The notes beneath the pieces are model-generated. The model searched no databases. It was not told the DNA's origin and saw nothing but the letters and a program-made list of their open reading frames with translations. From Moraxellaceae bacterium (GTDB lineage: Bacteria; Pseudomonadota; Gammaproteobacteria; Pseudomonadales; Moraxellaceae), in NCBI GenBank assembly GCA_030646295.1, contig JAUSND010000024.1, positions 1 through 64,000 of the forward strand: 64,000 nucleotides of DNA, written 5' to 3'. Positions 62,934 through 64,000 of the stretch are shown one piece after another. The position numbers and the translations under genes are program-made. The first letter of the stretch is position 1, and each line of letters starts with the position of its first letter.

Positions 62934-64000
62934 TCACTGATAGACCTTTTCAGGATCAAAACAGTTCTCATCAATCAGGATGCCACGCTCCTGAAAGCGC
63001 TTCAGCATGCGCGGCCTGATACCGGATGCGCGGAACTCACCAATCACCTTACCGCGCTCATCCACACCCTTGCGAACAAAGCTGAAAATTTCCTGCATGT
63101 TGACCACGGTCTCTTCCATACCGGTAATTTCCTGGATACTGGAAATTATACGGCGGCCATCCGACATGCGCTCTGACTGGATAATCAGGTTAATGGCTGC
63201 CGCAACCTGCTGCCGGATTACTGCCGTTGCCAGCGTCATCCCGCTCATCCCGACCATGTGCTCAAGACGCGTCAGCGCATCGCGAGAGGTATTGGCATGA
63301 ATGGTCGTCAATGATCCGTCATGGCCGGTGTTCATGGCCTGCAACATGTCGAGCGCCTCCGCGCCACGAACTTCACCCACGATAATGCGGTCCGGGCGCA
63401 TACGCAGTGCATTCCTGACCAGGTCGCGCTGCTTGACCTCACCAACCCCTTCGATATTTGGCGGACGGGTTTCAAGACGCACGACATGAGGCTGTTGCAA
63501 CTGGAGTTCAGCACTGTCTTCAATCGAGATGATGCGCTCATTATCCGGAATGTTTCCGGATATCACGTTCAGCAACGTGGTTTTACCAGAGCCCGTACCC
63601 CCGGATATCAGGATGTTCATGCGCGCCTTCACTGCCGCCGCGAGGAATTCGGCCATGGGGGGCGCAATGGACTTGAAGTTAAGAAGATCCCGCATGGTCA
63701 GCGGATCGACACTGAACTTGCGAATGGACAGTACCGGACCATCAATGGACAGCGGAGGAATAATGGCATTTACACGAGAGCCATCAGGAAGACGCGCATC
63801 CACCATCGGCGACGACTCATCAATACGGCGACCAACCGAGGTGGCAATTTTCTCAATGATTCGCTGCAAGTGATCATTGTTCTGGAAAATGACATCTGTT
63901 TTTTCCAGTTTGCCTTTTCTCTCCACATAAACACGTTTTGAAGTATTGACCAGAATATCGGAAACGGTCGGGTCTCGCAGCAGAGGCTCAATCGGGCCAT
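62934..64000 (-). CDS. tadA: Tad pilus ATPase TadA (CpaF family), 5' end outside the window
   Basis: The last 355 codons or so of a secretion ATPase; the frame is open to the window edge and the visible part begins [18 protein letters not shown], so the start lies beyond. Walker A is [14 protein letters not shown], the aspartate box is [17 protein letters not shown], Walker B is [17 protein letters not shown] and the histidine box is [14 protein letters not shown]. The protein powers Flp pilus assembly at the cytoplasmic face with TadB and TadC. The C-terminus ([19 protein letters not shown]) is intact. Confidence 0.96.
   Translation of the reverse strand, partial: GPIEPLLRDPTVSDILVNTSKRVYVERKGKLEKTDVIFQNNDHLQRIIEKIATSVGRRIDESSPMVDARLPDGSRVNAIIPPLSIDGPVLSIRKFSVDPLTMRDLLNFKSIAPPMAEFLAAAVKARMNILISGGTGSGKTTLLNVISGNIPDNERIISIEDSAELQLQQPHVVRLETRPPNIEGVGEVKQRDLVRNALRMRPDRIIVGEVRGAEALDMLQAMNTGHDGSLTTIHANTSRDALTRLEHMVGMSGMTLATAVIRQQVAAAINLIIQSERMSDGRRIISSIQEITGMEETVVNMQEIFSFVRKGVDERGKVIGEFRASGIRPRMLKRFQERGILIDENCFDPEKVYQ

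Overview
The window is 64 kb of GC-rich chromosomal DNA from a gammaproteobacterium. It carries a near-complete set of Gammaproteobacteria housekeeping neighbourhoods: dacA/C-ybeD-lipB-lipA; pilMNOPQ-aroK-aroB-damX divergent from ponA; rpmE; priA-argS-ftsN-like-hslVU-DUF971-ubiE-ubiJ-ubiB; and slyX, yajQ, uup and hemE. These gene orders, with a PA2778/PA2779-type pair and a PilH-like regulator, point to the Pseudomonadales/Oceanospirillales side of the class. An Alcanivorax-like lineage is a reasonable but unproven guess from gene content alone. No rRNA, tRNA, CRISPR array, insertion sequence or prophage was seen.

Layout. 1-2.2 kb: lipoylation genes behind the end of a penicillin-binding protein. 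2.2-5.8 kb: a DedA-PAP2 membrane fusion, the PA2778-like cysteine peptidase, its PA2779-like neighbour and an orphan PilH-like receiver. 5.9-9.6 kb: a compact haem electron-transfer operon (SHP-like cytochrome, dihaem cytochrome c, cytochrome b561) followed by its own QseBC-like two-component system, with a direct-repeat CTTAAT box upstream. 9.6-14 kb: DUF4403 lipoprotein, beta-CASP nuclease, diguanylate cyclase. 14-19.3 kb: the main accessory region, a Sec-exported Rhs/YD-repeat giant protein with an AT-rich variable tip, a small two-helix membrane protein (candidate immunity protein) and a displaced fragment of a second Rhs core. 19.4-36.7 kb: mixed metabolism and regulation. 36.8-48.2 kb: type IVa pilus alignment complex and secretin, shikimate genes, PBP1A, L31. 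48.4-60.1 kb: truncated haemoglobin, replication restart, ArgRS, HslVU and ubiquinone synthesis. 60.1-64 kb: a Tad (Flp pilus) locus read on the minus strand, cut off inside tadA.

How the parts relate. The QseBC-like pair probably controls its own cytochrome operon through the CTTAAT-N5-CTTAAT site. The Rhs region has the architecture of a polymorphic toxin locus: conserved core, variable C-terminal tip, adjacent small gene of foreign composition, and a 390-bp core fragment (14 differences by eye) left behind, as expected from tip replacement by recombination in the core. This is the best candidate for an undescribed system: the tip and its partner match no toxin or immunity family I recognise. 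Two surface-motility/adhesion systems (type IVa pilus and Tad pilus) sit within about 20 kb of each other, and two ABC1/UbiB-family kinases are present, one of them with an altered DFG-type motif.
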